A DNA stretch of 64,000 nucleotides from Solobacterium sp. (GCA_017510405.1 JAFWNG010000001.1:1-64000), one strand, 5' to 3'; positions 42,705 to 56,324 are shown, counted from the first letter of the stretch. A program made the numbers and translations. Notes: generated by a model not told the origin, from the letters alone.

Positions 42705-44282
42705 TTACCGGGCTTCAATATCAGGTGCAGGTTTTTCCCTGGGCTTCATGCCTTCAGCTTTTTCACGGACAACATCATCTGGAACAGGAATAGCCATGAT
42801 ACTCCGGCCCATTCTGATAAAAGTCTCGGGAGAATGGAATTTATCTTCAAACATAACCATCTGGTCATCTGTGAGGGACTGGAAGTTGTCTTCTGTGAGT
42901 CCGGTTACAAGAAAAGGACCGGCAATAATATCGCTTACCCGTCCTTCATCGTCGTATAAGGCACGATTCAAATCCATGCCGTTCAGTTTTCCCTCTTCAT
43001 TGCAGATAATGCCCACCGGATCCTCAAAGGGATACGTTACTTCAATAGGTCCGCCGACTGCTTTCTGCAGATCTTCCAGTTCTGTTCCGATCTGAACACG
43101 CTGTGGATACTTTCCCGGTTCTACAAGCAGAACATCCATCTTGAATTCTTCAGGATGGAGAATTCTTTCCACCTTGTCCGATACGTCCGGATCATCAAAT
43201 ACCACACCGTTCAGCCATTCCTCAGCTGCCTCCCAGCTTTCCATCTGCATGACTCCGCCTTCATGTACGAAACGGAGATTGTCAGGTGTGCTTTCGATCG
43301 GATCGAGATAATATCCGGCAGCTTCCATGGCTTCAACAATCTGATTATGCGAGGCATGCTCTGAGTTAATACGTTCTTCAAAACTGTGTGCTGTTTCAAA
43401 GACTCGTGCCTCTGCATCAAAGTGATAAACATTGTCTGTCAGCTGGTCTGCCGGCATCACCTGAGTGGCATTGATGTTTGTCACCATGTCTACTAGAGTA
43501 TTCACATCAACATCCGGCGATTCTTTCAGAATCAGAACCTCATGAATTGACGAAGGCAGGATATAGAAGCTGCCGCCCATCTTTTCAGCTGCCTGATCCA
43601 TAAAATCTGGGTAGGTAATGACTCCCGCTCCGTTCATTGATCTTTCATTCGTTGCCACAAAGAGTTTTGGTACACCTTCCGGAATCGTAGATTCTTCTTC
43701 CGGAATTCCAAAGAGAACACTCTCCATACTGCGGATCGAAGCAGGATGCGTCATCGGTGCGTAGTTCATCGCATCTTCATGGAGCTGGTCCGGAGTGATT
43801 CCGTAATTCTGAAGCATCTGGTTGGTTACAAGAATCGTTGCATTGCTGTTGCCCGTATCTCCAAGATCAAAGCGATATATCATCGACATATCCGCCATTT
43901 CCTTATGCGGTACTCTTGAAAGCATCTCTTTATTCTTCTCTGTGGAAACAAGCTGTACCATCAGGCTGCGTTTCATTTCCTCATAATTGGAAAGCTTGCC
44001 GACATCCACATTCATCAAAAGAGAACGGTTGAGCGCTTCAGATACAGCATCCCTGACATCCATCATCACATCGTGATAGGAAATGCCATCTTCAAGCTCT
44101 GCAAAGAAATTGTGCATGTCCATGGTGATTCCAACATTAGATCCATCTCTCTTAATCTGCAGTCCCTGATAGGATTCACCCTGCATCTTCTGAACATCGG
44201 CATTTTCAATGGTAATACCGGCGTTGGAATAGTAGTTCTGTAAGTCATTTTTCAGGCTGTTCAAAAATTCTTCGTAATCCAT
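42705..44282 (-). CDS. DUF5688-like protein
   Basis: A 525-aa soluble protein whose N-terminal ~300 residues match DUF5688 (NDLQNYYSNAGITIENADVQ, later ATILVTNQMLQNYGITPDQL and SFYILPSSIHEVLIL). The C-terminal part has a small-domain repeat and a Pro-rich end. These large proteins are standard in Tn1549-like elements upstream of pcfB, with no known activity. AAGGAGGTAACAG precedes the ATG. Confidence 0.75.
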   Translation of the reverse strand: MDYEEFLNSLKNDLQNYYSNAGITIENADVQKMQGESYQGLQIKRDGSNVGITMDMHNFFAELEDGISYHDVMMDVRDAVSEALNRSLLMNVDVGKLSNYEEMKRSLMVQLVSTEKNKEMLSRVPHKEMADMSMIYRFDLGDTGNSNATILVTNQMLQNYGITPDQLHEDAMNYAPMTHPASIRSMESVLFGIPEEESTIPEGVPKLFVATNERSMNGAGVITYPDFMDQAAEKMGGSFYILPSSIHEVLILKESPDVDVNTLVDMVTNINATQVMPADQLTDNVYHFDAEARVFETAHSFEERINSEHASHNQIVEAMEAAGYYLDPIESTPDNLRFVHEGGVMQMESWEAAEEWLNGVVFDDPDVSDKVERILHPEEFKMDVLLVEPGKYPQRVQIGTELEDLQKAVGGPIEVTYPFEDPVGIICNEEGKLNGMDLNRALYDDEGRVSDIIAGPFLVTGLTEDNFQSLTDDQMVMFEDKFHSPETFIRMGRSIMAIPVPDDVVREKAEGMKPREKPAPDIEAR

Positions 44283-44293
44283 CTGTTACCTCC

Positions 44294-44923
44294 TTATTTG
44301 AGACGATATACGTCTTTTTTCGCTGATCCGCAGAGAATTGTTCTTTTGACACTGTCCAGAAATCTGAAAACTTTCTGAAAGTCTTTTTCCTGGAATTCTC
44401 GAAGCTCATCATTTGGATCCAGCAGAACAACCAGGCCCTGTCCGAACAGATATTGATGTCCGCCAATCTCAATCAGTTTTCCGGAACTGCAGGAAACAGC
44501 CATATCCGTATTCGGAATCTCAAAGATGACTTCATCGTCCACCGTGAAAGTTTCATATTCATCAAATCTGCCAATCGGTACCTTCTCAGGTTGCTTTGCA
44601 GGGTCAATCGATACGGCGAAGATTTCATCAGGAGATGTCTTTTTCCGCGACGGAGACAAAAGCTGATCCAGATAATCCTCAATGTCCTGATCAGTTTCTT
44701 CGCTGCAGCAATCGCATGAGTTCTGTTCCTTTGCCATGTCGATCAGTTCCTCCAGAGAATCAGCAATTCGGTGAAGTGACTCTGCGATGCTGATCTCAAT
44801 CGGTGTGGTGGTTTTTCCTTTCTGTTTCATCATCTTCTCAAGCTCCTCTCTGTATTTGGGTAAAAAATAAGCAGCGTTCCTGTTATAAGAAAGCTGCACA
44901 TTCACTCCATATTCATTTGTCAT
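44294..44923 (-). CDS. Hypothetical element protein (209 aa)
   Basis: It has an N-terminal helical part (YREELEKMMKQKGKTTTPIE, then ISIAESLHRIADSLEELIDM), a Cys cluster (SCDCC) near residue 75, and a C-terminal beta domain with FTVDDEVIFEIPNTDMAVSC and YLFGQGLVVLLDPNDELREF. I recognise no family. It lies 7 nt after the ParB stop and 12 nt before the DUF5688 gene, so it is in the operon. Confidence 0.6.
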   Translation of the reverse strand: MTNEYGVNVQLSYNRNAAYFLPKYREELEKMMKQKGKTTTPIEISIAESLHRIADSLEELIDMAKEQNSCDCCSEETDQDIEDYLDQLLSPSRKKTSPDEIFAVSIDPAKQPEKVPIGRFDEYETFTVDDEVIFEIPNTDMAVSCSSGKLIEIGGHQYLFGQGLVVLLDPNDELREFQEKDFQKVFRFLDSVKRTILCGSAKKDVYRLK

Positions 44924-44929
44924 ACCTTT

Positions 44930-45847
44930 TTAACGCTCCATATCCCTTTGCTGTTTTCTTTGCCACTGTTCCAGCAGCTGAATAATCTTTTCCTGCATCT
45001 GCCTGGTTGTATAAGATTTCGGGAAATACTTCCGGATCTGATTCTGATCAAATACCACTCGGTCCAGCGGGGCTTTCTTGTCCTCCGATAACATATCCTC
45101 CATGGCTTCCATTGTCAGTTGGCCTTGCTGACTCAGTTTCTTCATGCGCTGTGCCTGGGAAAGCGAAGGAGCAACCTGCGCTGTTTCCATTGCCTCCAGG
45201 AACATGTCCTGTTCCTCCGGCTTTAGGTATGAAAGCTCAACCGCCGGATTGAAGGAGATTTTCTTGTCATCCACCATATCCTGAAGTTCTGGAGTAAGGT
45301 TGGTCAGGCGAATATAACGCCGTACTGTGTCTTTGCTGACCCCGTCATCATCTCCGACTTTTTCAACCGACAACTTCTGCGCAACTTGCGTAGAAGTTAA
45401 ATCAGATCTAGCTCCCTGATGTTTAATGGCTTCCAACTTCATCTTGTATGCCTTGGCTCGTTCGCTTGGCAGGATTTCCTCACGCTGTAAATTTGAATCC
45501 ACCATCAGGATCGTGGCGGCATCATCGTCCATGTTTCTGACAATGACAGGCATTGTTTCTTTACCGGCAAGTTCTGAAGCATGATGCCTCCGATGCCCGG
45601 AGATCAGTTCATAACCTCCTTCAGGTCTGGGCCTTGCAATAGCGGGTGTCAGGACTCCATACTCTTTGATACTCTCAACTGTTTTCTGCATTGCTTCATC
45701 ATCCAGGACTTTGAATGGATGATTCTTAAATGGATGCAGCTCTGAAAGCGGAATCTCCTGAACATGTTCGGTCGTATCTCTCTCTTCCTGGGTGGAGAAA
45801 AGGTCATCGACACTCTTCAAGCTGACGTTTGCGCCTTTTCTCTGCAT
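44930..45847 (-). CDS. ParB-type partition protein of the element
   Basis: A 305-aa ParB. It has an N-terminal ParB box (IPLSELHPFKNHPFKVLDDE, shortened), the GHRRHHASELAG arginine motif near 85, ILMVDSNLQREEILPSERAKA and a central helix-turn-helix (KDTVRRYIRLTNLTPELQDM). With the ParA upstream it should stabilise the element during extrachromosomal replication. Its ribosome site AAGGAGGTGATGATGA lies within parA, and the two frames overlap by 44 nt. Confidence 0.9.
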   Translation of the reverse strand: MQRKGANVSLKSVDDLFSTQEERDTTEHVQEIPLSELHPFKNHPFKVLDDEAMQKTVESIKEYGVLTPAIARPRPEGGYELISGHRRHHASELAGKETMPVIVRNMDDDAATILMVDSNLQREEILPSERAKAYKMKLEAIKHQGARSDLTSTQVAQKLSVEKVGDDDGVSKDTVRRYIRLTNLTPELQDMVDDKKISFNPAVELSYLKPEEQDMFLEAMETAQVAPSLSQAQRMKKLSQQGQLTMEAMEDMLSEDKKAPLDRVVFDQNQIRKYFPKSYTTRQMQEKIIQLLEQWQRKQQRDMER

Positions 45848-46631
45848 TCATCATCACCTCCTTCGTTAGCTTTCCGTATGCCTCAGCGACTTTTCCTTTG
45901 GGGTCGTAGGAAAATATGCTTTTGCCCTCTGCCGATATCTCCGCCGCCCTGATCGATCGGGGAATTTCTGTCTGGAAGACTTTAATATGGCCTCCATAAG
46001 TGTCGCGGATCAGCGAACTGATTTCTTTTGTGTAGTTTGTTCTGCTGTCCACCATCGTTAGTAGAATTCCATCGATCTTCAGCTTTGGATTGAGCTGCCG
46101 CTTGACCTTGTTGATGGTACCGAGCAGCTGCTCAAGACCTTTGGCTGACAGATAATTCGGTTGAACTGGAATTAGAGCACTGTTAGAAGCCGTAAGTGCA
46201 TTGACCGTCATCATCCCCAGTGATGGCATACAATCCAGCAGGATGTAGTCATAATTTGCCTTAACCTGATCCAGCAGCTGCTTCAGGATCCTTTCCCGGT
46301 TCATGGTGTTGACCAGGGAAACCTCAAGTCCAGCTAAAGAGATATTTGCCGGTATCAGATCCACACCTTCCTCATGACGAAGAATTCCAGCGACCGGATC
46401 GCTCAGAGTCTCATCCATAGTGAGATTCATCATCTCTGTCAGGGTAAATGGCAGGTCATCCGGGTTCGGGTGGCCTAAAGCAATGGTTAAAGATGCCTGA
46501 GGATCTGTATCGACAAGCAGTACTCGTTTTCCTTCTCTTGCCAGGCCGATCCCTAAGTTTTCCGCTGTAGTTGTTTTAGCTGTCCCTCCTTTCTGATTGA
46601 CGATTGATATGATTTCTGTGCTGCTTTTCAT
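45804..46631 (-). CDS. ParA-type partition ATPase of the element
   Basis: A 275-aa P-loop ATPase with deviant Walker A (NQKGGTAKTTTAENLG, residues ~12-27), VLLVDTDPQASLTIALG (Walker A') and YDYILLDCMPSLGMMTVNAL (Walker B). The Ala within the P loop (GGTAKT versus GGVGKT) distinguishes it from the chromosomal ParA at 58.3 kb. It is coupled to the DnaC-like gene by 4 nt. Confidence 0.92.
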   Translation of the reverse strand: MKSSTEIISIVNQKGGTAKTTTAENLGIGLAREGKRVLLVDTDPQASLTIALGHPNPDDLPFTLTEMMNLTMDETLSDPVAGILRHEEGVDLIPANISLAGLEVSLVNTMNRERILKQLLDQVKANYDYILLDCMPSLGMMTVNALTASNSALIPVQPNYLSAKGLEQLLGTINKVKRQLNPKLKIDGILLTMVDSRTNYTKEISSLIRDTYGGHIKVFQTEIPRSIRAAEISAEGKSIFSYDPKGKVAEAYGKLTKEVMMNAEKRRKRQLEECR

Positions 46632-47488
46632 CGGCTCACCTCGCTTTCAAACAGCATCTGCTGCGCCAGGTCAATCTTCGCGTCTCCAGCTTTCTGCCGC
46701 CGGTCGGATCCTCTGATCTGAATCGGAGCACACATCTCCAGAAGTCTGCTGTAGATCCGGGCATCTGCCACATCTTTCGGGTCACTGAGCTCATCAATCG
46801 TGAGATTGGTTGTAACGATCAGTGGAAGATTGGCTTTATATCGCTCATCGATAATGGCAAAGATCTGTTCTCTGACATATTCGGTGCTTCTCTCTACACC
46901 AAGGTCATCAATTATCAGCAACGGGAACTTTGAGAAATCCGAGATGTATTTGTATCGGTCCTCAGAATACATAGCTCCCATCTGATTCAGTACTTTGGAG
47001 AAGTTTGTCATCAGAACCGGCACCTTCTGTTCAATCAATGCGTTTGCGATACATGCTGCGATATATGTCTTTCCGGTACCGACACCGCCCCAGAGAAGCA
47101 AGCCAAGATTCTGTTCTTTGGCTTTTTCCCACTGACTCACATACCTTTGTGCCATCCGGATATCACCGTTCTGTTCAGCATTTGCGAAAGTCCAGGAGTA
47201 GAAATGCTGTTCCTGGATTCCGTTCGCTTTCAGCGATGCAATATACATGCGTTCGCGGCGTTGACGTTCTTCTTCCTCCTCGCGCTTACGTCTTTCTTCA
47301 TCACAGCGACATATGCAGCGGACAAGATGGACCGTTCCGCCGATATCGAGTCGATGCTGCACCGGCTGATCACAAACCTTGCAGTGGAGCAGACCGTCAT
47401 CAGCTCTGTATGTGCCTTCAGGTATTTCTTCCGGCTCCATTTTGTTCCGTTCGGCCATCGCACCAAGAATGGATCTCATGTCAGTCAT
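46628..47488 (-). CDS. DnaC/IstB-like helicase loader ATPase
   Basis: A 286-aa protein. It has an N-terminal zinc-finger-like Cys set (LHCKVCDQPVQHRL, then RCICRC), a coiled coil rich in Glu/Arg, and an AAA+ module: Walker A GGVGTGKT at 134-141, Walker B LLIIDDLGVERSTEY and sensor I TTNLTIDEL. It is likely to load DnaB-type helicase at the element's replication origin, with the initiator encoded just upstream (4-nt overlap). Confidence 0.92.
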   Translation of the reverse strand: MTDMRSILGAMAERNKMEPEEIPEGTYRADDGLLHCKVCDQPVQHRLDIGGTVHLVRCICRCDEERRKREEEEERQRRERMYIASLKANGIQEQHFYSWTFANAEQNGDIRMAQRYVSQWEKAKEQNLGLLLWGGVGTGKTYIAACIANALIEQKVPVLMTNFSKVLNQMGAMYSEDRYKYISDFSKFPLLIIDDLGVERSTEYVREQIFAIIDERYKANLPLIVTTNLTIDELSDPKDVADARIYSRLLEMCAPIQIRGSDRRQKAGDAKIDLAQQMLFESEVSR

Positions 47489-48246
47489 AAACTTCTCCTT
47501 TTCGTCGTTTCGTATCTATCGGCACTGTAGGTGGGAGAGGAAGTTTGCTGGTAAGTTTTGCGCACAGCATCTCTTCTTGACCATCTCCGGATGGTAACCA
47601 GGTGGTTCTTGTAGGACCTGCCTGTAGAAGCCATGTATTCTGACAGGTTATCAATCCGATCTTCGTAATCTGCCGGAAACTCTGCCTTTAGCTTTTCGAA
47701 GTCCTCATCACTCAGAAGCACATTCTTATACTGCCCATACTTGTGACGGGGGCTTTCTCCTCGCTCTTTCTTTGATTGATCTGTATTTAATAGATCTGTT
47801 ATTGATTCTTCTGTAATAACTTCTTCTTTCTTTATTCCTGTCGGATCATTCTGCACAGGTTTCACCTGTACTGGATTTTCCTGCATAGGTGGTTCCTGCG
47901 CAGGCGGTGCCTGTACAGAAGAGGCACATGTGAGATCTTCATCATTCTTCGGCTGAGGCGTTTCAAAGATCAGATACTCTGCGTCTCCAAGCTGCCCATT
48001 CTCTTTTCGGGTGCGCCTTCGTACCAAATAACCAGCTGATTCAAGTTCCTTCAGAACACTTCTGATGCAGTCCGGACCTTCCTGACAGATCCCGGCAAGA
48101 CCTTTGACCGAATAGTGCCATTCATCCGGAAGGCTCAGAAAGATCGACAGCATTCCTTTCGCCTTGAGAGACAGGCTTTTATCCCGCAGATGAATGTTGC
48201 ACATCGTGGTAAAATTTTCGTTTTTCTTCACTCGGAAGACTGCCAT
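47485..48246 (-). CDS. Replication initiator with winged-helix N-domain
   Basis: A 253-aa protein. Residues 1-110 form the helix-turn-helix seen in phage/ICE replication proteins (FTTMCNIHLRDKSLSLKAKG, LSIFLSLPDEWHYSVKGLAG, IRSVLKELESAGYLVRR). It has a Gln/Pro-rich linker (residues ~120-160, PPAQEPPMQENPVQVKP) and a DUF6017-like C-domain. The ATG at 48246 is behind AAAGGAGGAACGACTC. With the DnaC-like loader it makes a replication module. Confidence 0.85.
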   Translation of the reverse strand: MAVFRVKKNENFTTMCNIHLRDKSLSLKAKGMLSIFLSLPDEWHYSVKGLAGICQEGPDCIRSVLKELESAGYLVRRRTRKENGQLGDAEYLIFETPQPKNDEDLTCASSVQAPPAQEPPMQENPVQVKPVQNDPTGIKKEEVITEESITDLLNTDQSKKERGESPRHKYGQYKNVLLSDEDFEKLKAEFPADYEDRIDNLSEYMASTGRSYKNHLVTIRRWSRRDAVRKTYQQTSSPTYSADRYETTKRRSL

Positions 48247-48283
48247 GAGTCGTTCCTCCTTTCTTTTCCGTATGTTCAGAAAC

Positions 48284-48321
48284 AAAAAAAACGGCCCCGA
48301 ACCTTTTACAGTTCGAGACCG
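48284..48321 (-). terminator. Terminator of the element macrodomain gene
   Basis: Minus-strand stem (48321-48311 with 48302-48292, two mismatches), loop UGUAAAAG, followed by seven to eight U. It separates the macrodomain gene from the replication initiator gene. Confidence 0.75.
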
Positions 48322-48342
48322 CCAATTACAAAGTGTTAGTTG

Positions 48343-49137
48343 TTATTCCGCTTCCGGCTCACCCAGATAGTATTTATAGAACATCAGATCAATGTCCTTG
48401 AAGACATTGAAGATGACTTTAATCTGACTGCCAGTTTCCTCCAGATATTTCCGAACAGTTTCTACAGCAATCTCTGCTGCTCGCTGATTCGGGAACATAA
48501 ACACGCCTGTAGAAATACAGCATAAGGCAAGAGTTTTGATATCGTTCTGATCCGCCAGTTCCAGGATTGATCTATAGCAGGATGCCAGCATCCTTTCATT
48601 TTCTTTGGTCAGCCTGCCCTGAACGATAGGGCCTACCGTATGGATGATATACTTGCTCGGAAGGTTGAATCCTGGCGTGATCTTAGCTTGTCCTGTGGGT
48701 TCGGGATAGCCCTGCCTGGTGATAATGTCGTTGGTAAAGAGCCTTAACTCGATCCCTGCCTTGGAGCCAAGGATGTTATCCAAACAGGAATGTAACCATT
48801 GATAACACCCTGTGAACCCGGAGTTCGCAGGTAATGTGACAGCATCAACGGCTAATCTGGACATATCTCCCTGCCAGATATAAAGCCGATTATCTGCCTT
48901 GACCGGTGTCAGATCCTCAATTTTAACAACTCCCTCTGCAAGGTTTTCTTCCGTCAGGTATTCGTCCTGTATTTTCAGGAACTCGTCATCTATGGGATCC
49001 GGCATGCGGATATTCATAAGACCTCGCAGAAGATCCTTCTGCCCCTGTTCATCTTTGGGAATCTGTACGCCATCAGCGTCTTTCCTCTCAGACAGGAGCT
49101 TCTGTATCAGCCAGAGTCTCTGTTCTCCATGGGTCAT
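48343..49137 (-). CDS. Element-borne macrodomain protein (ADP-ribosyl hydrolase-like)
   Basis: A 264-aa protein with a complete macrodomain: YIWQGDMSRLAVDAVTLPAN, shortened, KYIIHTVGPIVQGRL, and the loop ALCCISTGVFMFPNQRAAEIA. The usual NAANS motif reads LPANS. The N-terminal helical part (EQRLWLIQKLLSERK, then GLMNIRMPDPID) matches the truncated chromosomal gene at 50377-50745 over its whole visible length. It may remove ADP-ribose from proteins. The ATG at 49137 is behind GAGGAGTTGATATAT; it overlaps the five-HTH gene by about 50 nt. Confidence 0.88.
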   Translation of the reverse strand: MTHGEQRLWLIQKLLSERKDADGVQIPKDEQGQKDLLRGLMNIRMPDPIDDEFLKIQDEYLTEENLAEGVVKIEDLTPVKADNRLYIWQGDMSRLAVDAVTLPANSGFTGCYQWLHSCLDNILGSKAGIELRLFTNDIITRQGYPEPTGQAKITPGFNLPSKYIIHTVGPIVQGRLTKENERMLASCYRSILELADQNDIKTLALCCISTGVFMFPNQRAAEIAVETVRKYLEETGSQIKVIFNVFKDIDLMFYKYYLGEPEAE

Positions 49138-50376
49138 ATATATCAACTCCTCTCATCTTTGCTATCTCAACAATTTTACTGAAGGATTCCCGGCTTGGCT
49201 TCCGGCATACTTGATCGGATTCCCATTGCCATACAGTATTTCTGCTCACGCCAAGGTACCTGGCAAAGGCCTCGACGGATAAACCACATTGTTTACGGAT
49301 CCTTCTTACCCATGCTGCAGAATCCTGTTTCTGAATCAGCTCCGTAAACGGATCCCTGTATATTTCCGGGTGACCGTTTATCGCATTCAGGTCGATGCCT
49401 ATATTTTGAGCGGCCCTTTTAATCTCAGAGAACCAATTTCTCATTGGGATATTGTGGCCTGATTCCCATTCGCTTACGGTGTTGCCTGACGTTCCGATCA
49501 TCTCGCCAAACTGTTCCATGAAAACACCATACTGAAGACGGATATATCTGATTTTATCACCGCAGTCTGTCTCAATGAACTCGGCATATTCATCCTTATA
49601 GAAATCAGGATCTTCGTTGAGCTTATCCATATCAATGCCGGCAGATACTGCTAAATCCCGGAGCTTGTAGAAATTCTTCCTTGTCGGCTTTGCCTTACCG
49701 GCTTCCCACTCTGAGATAATTGATGCCGCATTATCAAGGCCCATCATTTTCCCGAACTCTTCCATAAAGCATCCAAACGCTGCCCGGATGTTCCGGATTT
49801 TCTTCGCTATATCTGACTGAATGAATCTCTTGTAATCATCCACGCAGTACTCACTATCCTGAATCAGCCTGGCAAAGTCTAATCCTTTTTGTTCCGCAAG
49901 CATTTTAAGATGCAGGAACCGGCCATATTCAGGGTGAATATTCTGGTGCTCGCTTTCCCAGATCGAAAGATTGTCTCTTCTTGTCTCGACCAGATTCGCA
50001 AATTCTGCCTGAGACATGCGATACTCGTACCGGATCCTCTTGATTCTTTCTCCATATCCCGGTCTGCAGAATCTTGTATATTCTGTGAGGAGATCATCCG
50101 GATCAATATCCAGAACCCCGGCAAGTTTTACTGCATCCTCATAGTAAATTGGGTTGAATCCCTTTTCAAGATTGGTGATATACCAGATATTCTTGCAGCC
50201 CAGGATCCTGCTGATCTCTTCCTGACTGATCTGTTTAATCTGCCGGTAATACCGAAGCTTTTCGCCAGGACTGGCATGTACCGACGGTTTCGGCAGGAAA
50301 ATTGCTAACTCCAGTAATGTTCGTGTGTCTCTACGTATGATATTTACGCAAAGTGTGTGATTCAGTTCAGTATCGG
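49088..50376 (-). CDS. Regulator with five tandem Xre-type HTH units; 5' end at the integration junction
   Basis: About 420 codons of element sequence encode five consecutive Cro/C1-like units of ~80 residues. Their starts are PGEKLRYYRQIKQIS, YGERIKRIRYEYRMS, IAKKIRNIRAAFGCF, CGDKIRYIRLQYGVF and SAAWVRRIRKQCGLS, each followed by a recognition helix and a WES/WEA-type turn (IWESEH, SEWEAGK, SEWESGH, WQWESD) and an acidic linker (for example DPDFYKDEYAEFIETD). No ATG, GTG or TTG occurs in frame in the first unit. The frame continues without stop across the junction into the broken macrodomain gene, up to 50479. The native start is either lost or supplied across the joined ends of the circular form. 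Confidence 0.65.
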
Positions 50377-50745
50377 ATTGTCGATACACGTATGCATCGG
50401 TACAAAGCAGCCAAGCATCTGCGAATTTGCCGCATTGACGATCGCGTCTGCCGCAAGCCGCGTGATATCCCCCTGCCATACAGAGATGCCGGCATTTCCC
50501 GCCGTGCGCAGTACCGGGATATCCTCCATTGTTACGATGCCGTTCTGAATACTGTGTTCCTTCAGATACGCATCCTGTACTTTCAGTACATGCGAGGACA
50601 TGGGACGGGGTATGCGTATGTTCATGAGGGAACGCAGTACCTGCCGCTGCTCCGCCGGTTTCTCAGGGACCTGCATGTCTTTATAGTCAGCAGAGTCTTT
50701 GATAAATTCTTCTGTCAGATATCTGAGTCGTTCTTTCTGTTCCAT
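50362..50745 (-). pseudogene. Chromosomal macrodomain gene, truncated by the element
   Basis: Starts at ATG 50745 behind AAGGAGGCAGCT, and encodes the N-terminal helical region (LRYLTEEFIKDSADYKDM, then LRSLMNIRIPRPM) and the start of a macrodomain (ISVWQGDITRLAADAIVNAAN, shortened; SQMLGCFVPMHTCIDN). It stops four codons after the junction, losing two thirds of the macrodomain including the catalytic loop. The rest of the gene is not found in the window. It lies just downstream of the atp operon terminator on the same strand, and its promoter now reads into the element. Confidence 0.85.
50370..50382. other. Right integration junction (att site) within a macrodomain gene
   Basis: Reading minus strand, the macrodomain frame is conserved through HTCIDN (last codon 50379-50377) and then becomes PILN and stop at 50362, unlike any macrodomain. 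The break is therefore close to 50376. No long direct repeat is seen, as expected for a serine recombinase with a dinucleotide core. Confidence 0.65.
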
Positions 50746-50797
50746 AGCTGCCTCCTTCTTTCTGAAGCATAACACAGACGTCAAGTACCAAATGAAA

Positions 50798-50819
50798 AGC
50801 CGTACATTGCTGTACGGCT
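50798..50819 (-). terminator. Terminator of the ATP synthase operon
   Basis: Minus-strand perfect 8-bp stem (50819-50812 with 50805-50798), 6-nt loop, followed by UUUUCAUUU. It lies about 10 nt after atpC. Confidence 0.88.
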
Positions 50820-50828
50820 GAACAGGAA

Positions 50829-52633
<1,805 letters not shown>

Positions 52634-52638
52634 TCATT

Positions 52639-55562
<2,924 letters not shown>

Positions 55563-55573
<11 letters not shown>

Positions 55574-56078
55574 GATCGGAAGCTTCCTTTACAAATGCGG
55601 AGATCGCTTCACGGTCATAATCCGCTGCGTTGTTTTCTCCGATCAGTTTGCCGGCTGCAGCAAGTGCGACTTCGACCATTTCTTTCTTCATGTCGTCGTA
55701 CATAGCGAGCCGCTCTGCCTCGATCTGCTCATGCGCCTTCCGCTTCGTGATCGCCGCTTCTTTGTCTGCCTGGGCAAGAATGGAATCTTTTTCCTGCTTT
55801 GCCTGGCGTACTGCAGCAGTGACGATGTCTTCGGATTTCTTAGACGCTTCGGACAGCTGTTCCTGAGCTTTCTGACGATCTTTTAAAGCATCCTGTTTAG
55901 CCTGTTCGGAAGCTGCGAGATCCGACTGCATCTTTTCGGACCGCACATCCAGGAAGTTCTTTACGGAACTCCACAGGAATTTCTTCATGAGTAAAAACAG
56001 GATCAGCGTACTGCAGAGCTGCACTAGCATTGTCACCGGATTTGGTATCAATTGGCCTAGTACATCAATATCAATCAT
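55563..56078 (-). CDS. atpF: ATP synthase b subunit
   Basis: A 171-aa subunit with a single N-terminal membrane helix (NPVTMLVQLCSTLILFLLMK) followed by a long Ala/Lys/Glu-rich coiled coil (AEASEQAKQDALKDRQ-type repeats) forming the peripheral stalk. It is 12 nt after atpE. Confidence 0.95.
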
Positions 56079-56090
56079 TGTCTGCCTCGA

Positions 56091-56324
56091 TTAATTGAAT
56101 ACGAACATCAGAAGGATAGATACGAGCAGTCCGTAGATAGCAACAGTTTCAGATAACGCGATACCGAGGATCATCGTCGAACGGATCTTGGATTCCGCTT
56201 CCGGATTTCTTCCGATCGCATCACAGGCATGCGCCGCACAGGTACCTTCACCAAGACCTGTCATCATACCGGCACAGACGGCGAGACCAGCACCAATTGC
56301 AATTAAACCACGTGTAATATCCAT
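56091..56324 (-). CDS. atpE: ATP synthase c subunit with Na+-type ion site
   Basis: A 77-aa hairpin of two membrane helices. By alignment to the Na+-binding c subunit of Ilyobacter, the ion site is Glu26 (position of Gln32), Glu59 (Glu65), Thr60 (Ser66) and Tyr64 (Tyr70), in GLGEG and ALSETVAIYG. That pattern indicates Na+ rather than H+ coupling, though it is a sequence prediction only. The loop RNPEAESKIR is the normal F1-contact loop. Confidence 0.95.
   Translation of the reverse strand: MDITRGLIAIGAGLAVCAGMMTGLGEGTCAAHACDAIGRNPEAESKIRSTMILGIALSETVAIYGLLVSILLMFVFN

Larger units (their letters stand above)
4121..50376. mobile_element. Integrative conjugative element (Tn1549-like transfer module) with defence island; left end uncertain
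   Basis: The region carries a large serine recombinase, relaxase and MobC, a complete Gram-positive type IV secretion set (VirD4, VirB4, VirB6-like, PrgI, NlpC/P60 hydrolase), partition and replication genes and a restriction/defence island, nearly all on the minus strand and more A+T rich than the flanks. The right end is well supported: a chromosomal macrodomain gene loses its homology at about 50376. The left end is placed after the glgP-GNAT terminator only because gene content and orientation change there. No matching half of the broken gene and no terminal repeat were found. The element could be composite, with the 4.2-22.4 kb defence block a separate acquisition, or it could extend left beyond the window. 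Confidence 0.7.
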
